A stretch of 64,000 nucleotides of DNA from an uncultured Pelagibacteraceae bacterium (lineage in GTDB: Bacteria; Pseudomonadota; Alphaproteobacteria; Pelagibacterales; Pelagibacteraceae): the NCBI GenBank assembly GCA_902543245.1, contig CACBXQ010000005.1, positions 23,439 to 87,438 on the forward strand. The letters are read 5' to 3'. Below the pieces are notes generated by a model. That model was not told the DNA's origin and ran no database searches. It saw nothing but the letters and a program-made list of their open reading frames with translations. Positions 62,750 through 64,000 of the stretch are shown piece by piece; the first letter of the stretch is position 1, and each line of letters starts with the position of its first letter. Position numbers and translations under genes: made by a program.

Positions 62750-64000
62750 CCAAAGAAAAAGTATATATATTTGACACAACATTAAGAGATGGAGCACAAA
62801 CTCAAGGTGTTGATTTCTCAATTGATGATAAACTTAAAATTGCTTCAGCACTAGACAGTCTAGGAGTGGATTATATAGAAGGGGGATGGCCTGGAGCTAA
62901 CCCAACAGATACTGAATTTTTTCAGAGAGATTTAAATCTAAAAAATTCTATTTTAACTGCTTTTGGAATGACAAAAAAAACTGGTAGAAGCGCTGAAAAT
63001 GATCCAGGTATTGCAGCTATATCAAATTGCAATACCAGAGCAGTATGTCTAGTTGGTAAAGCATGGGATTTTCATGTTGATGTAGCATTAGAAATTACAA
63101 ATAAAGAAAATTTAGAAAACATAGTTGATAGCACAAAACATTTTGTGAAAGAAAAAAAAGATTTTATGTTTGATGCTGAACATTTTTTTGATGGATATAA
63201 AAATAATCCAAAATATTCTTTAGAATGTATAAAGGCAGCATATGATAATGGAGCTAGATGGGTTGTTCTTTGTGACACTAATGGAGGAACATTACCAAAT
63301 GAGATATCCAAAATAGTTTCTGAGGTCACAAATCATATTCCAGGTAAAAATCTTGGTATTCATGCCCATAATGATACTGGAAATGCAGTTGCTAATTCAT
63401 TAGCAGCAGTTCACTCTGGTGTAAGACAAGTACAAGGAACAATAAATGGATTAGGTGAAAGATGTGGAAATGCAAACTTAATGTCAATAATTCCTACACT
63501 CCATTTAAAAGAAAATTTCTCAAAATTATTTGAAACCAATATTAAAAATAATAATATAAAAAATCTAACGCAATGTTCTAGACTTTTAGATGAAATTTTA
63601 AATAGAAAGCCTAATAAGCATTTGCCTTATGTTGGAGCTGCTGCCTTTTCACACAAAGGAGGCCTACATGTATCAGCTGTTCAAAAGGATCCCAAAACAT
63701 ATGAACATATTAAACCAGAAGAGGTAGGTAATCACAGAAATATTATTATTTCTGATCAATCTGGTAAATCAAATATTTTATCTAGATTAAAAACTATTGG
63801 AATAGAAATTGAAGAAGATAATCCTAAAATTAAAAAACTTTTAGAAGAGGTTAAGGATAGAGAATTTATAGGCTATAGTTATGATGGCGCTGATGCATCA
63901 TTTGAATTGTTAGCTAGAAGAATTATTGCTAAAATACCAAGATACATCTCTATTAATCAATATGATGTTACAGTTAAAAAAAATAATAAAAGTGAAATAA
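62746..64000 (+). CDS. cimA: citramalate synthase (2-isopropylmalate synthase family), cut by the window edge
   Basis: 418 complete codons are open to the right edge, without a stop, so the gene is partial at its 3' end. It begins MTKEKVYIFDTTLRDGAQTQ, the HMGL-like domain signature with the catalytic Arg-Asp. GIHAHNDTGNAVANSLAAV holds the metal-binding histidines, and INGLGERCGNANLMSIIPTL is specific to the CimA/LeuA group. AAFSHKGGLHVSAVQK is a further family block. The CimA type (pyruvate plus acetyl-CoA to citramalate, a route to isoleucine) is favoured by TQGVDFSIDDK and GGWPGANPTD. The regulatory C-terminal domain would lie partly beyond the window. Confidence 0.9.
   Translation, partial: MTKEKVYIFDTTLRDGAQTQGVDFSIDDKLKIASALDSLGVDYIEGGWPGANPTDTEFFQRDLNLKNSILTAFGMTKKTGRSAENDPGIAAISNCNTRAVCLVGKAWDFHVDVALEITNKENLENIVDSTKHFVKEKKDFMFDAEHFFDGYKNNPKYSLECIKAAYDNGARWVVLCDTNGGTLPNEISKIVSEVTNHIPGKNLGIHAHNDTGNAVANSLAAVHSGVRQVQGTINGLGERCGNANLMSIIPTLHLKENFSKLFETNIKNNNIKNLTQCSRLLDEILNRKPNKHLPYVGAAAFSHKGGLHVSAVQKDPKTYEHIKPEEVGNHRNIIISDQSGKSNILSRLKTIGIEIEEDNPKIKKLLEEVKDREFIGYSYDGADASFELLARRIIAKIPRYISINQYDVTVKKNNKSEI

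Noticed and set aside
1..64000. CRISPR arrays, insertion sequences, prophage or integrated elements
   Set aside because: No regularly spaced repeats, transposase or integrase frames, target duplications or composition shift were seen. The single tRNA shows no duplicated 3' end nearby.

Overview
The window looks like a piece of a SAR11-clade (Pelagibacterales, marine Alphaproteobacteria) chromosome. The evidence is very low GC (judged by eye at roughly 30%), gaps of a few bases or overlapping start/stop codons between most genes, small membrane proteins between housekeeping genes, and a gene repertoire rich in osmolyte, amino-acid and TRAP uptake, one-carbon enzymes and fused proteins. No rRNA, insertion sequence, prophage or CRISPR array is visible. 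One tRNA (CAU anticodon) is present. The assignment rests on gene content and style, not on a database search.

Layout. 0-7 kb: a small membrane protein, a bile-acid:sodium-symporter-family carrier, a protein with two winged helices and an F420-hydrogenase-beta-like iron-sulfur protein, then tldD/tldE, a cupin and the tRNA. 7-10.6 kb: amidase, iron alcohol dehydrogenase and a drug/metabolite-family exporter. 10.6-18.6 kb: a betaine-type ABC transporter (ATPase, double-length fused permease, tryptophan-rich binding protein). Between its parts sit a cytoplasmic DMSO/TMAO-reductase-family molybdoenzyme and a GcvT-like folate enzyme. 18.6-24.6 kb: apt, mtnP, a truncated gene remnant, mtnA, a class II aldolase fused to a short-chain dehydrogenase, and an AdoMet decarboxylase fused to an aminopropyltransferase; together they suggest production and recycling of methylthioadenosine. 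24.7-27 kb: a polar amino acid ABC transporter without its ATPase.

27-37 kb: glycosyltransferases, a gamma-class carbonic anhydrase-like protein, a three-gene glucosylglycerate module, a flavin oxidase-like protein, a beta-hydroxyacid dehydrogenase and an MFS carrier. 37-44 kb: rpoZ, a class III CoA-transferase, a TRAP transporter with a terminator-like hairpin built into the small-permease start region, dusA and a TSUP carrier. A 357-base gap then holds a candidate small RNA. 44-48 kb: methyltransferase, a polytopic membrane protein and a phosphohexomutase. 48-51.7 kb: class Ia ribonucleotide reductase and an alternative oxidase. 51.8-55.4 kb: a methylcitrate-cycle operon. 55.4-64 kb: LysE-type exporter, HAD phosphatase, an acetyltransferase-only GlmU, glmS, class II DAHP synthase, nadE, cysS and a citramalate synthase that runs off the right edge.

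The two best candidates for an undescribed system are (i) the transporter/N- or S-oxide reductase/GcvT locus, which could import, reduce and demethylate an oxidised methylated osmolyte, and (ii) the mtnP-mtnA-aldolase/dehydrogenase cluster, which could be a fused form of the DHAP shunt for methylthioadenosine. Both are inferences from gene families and neighbourhood.
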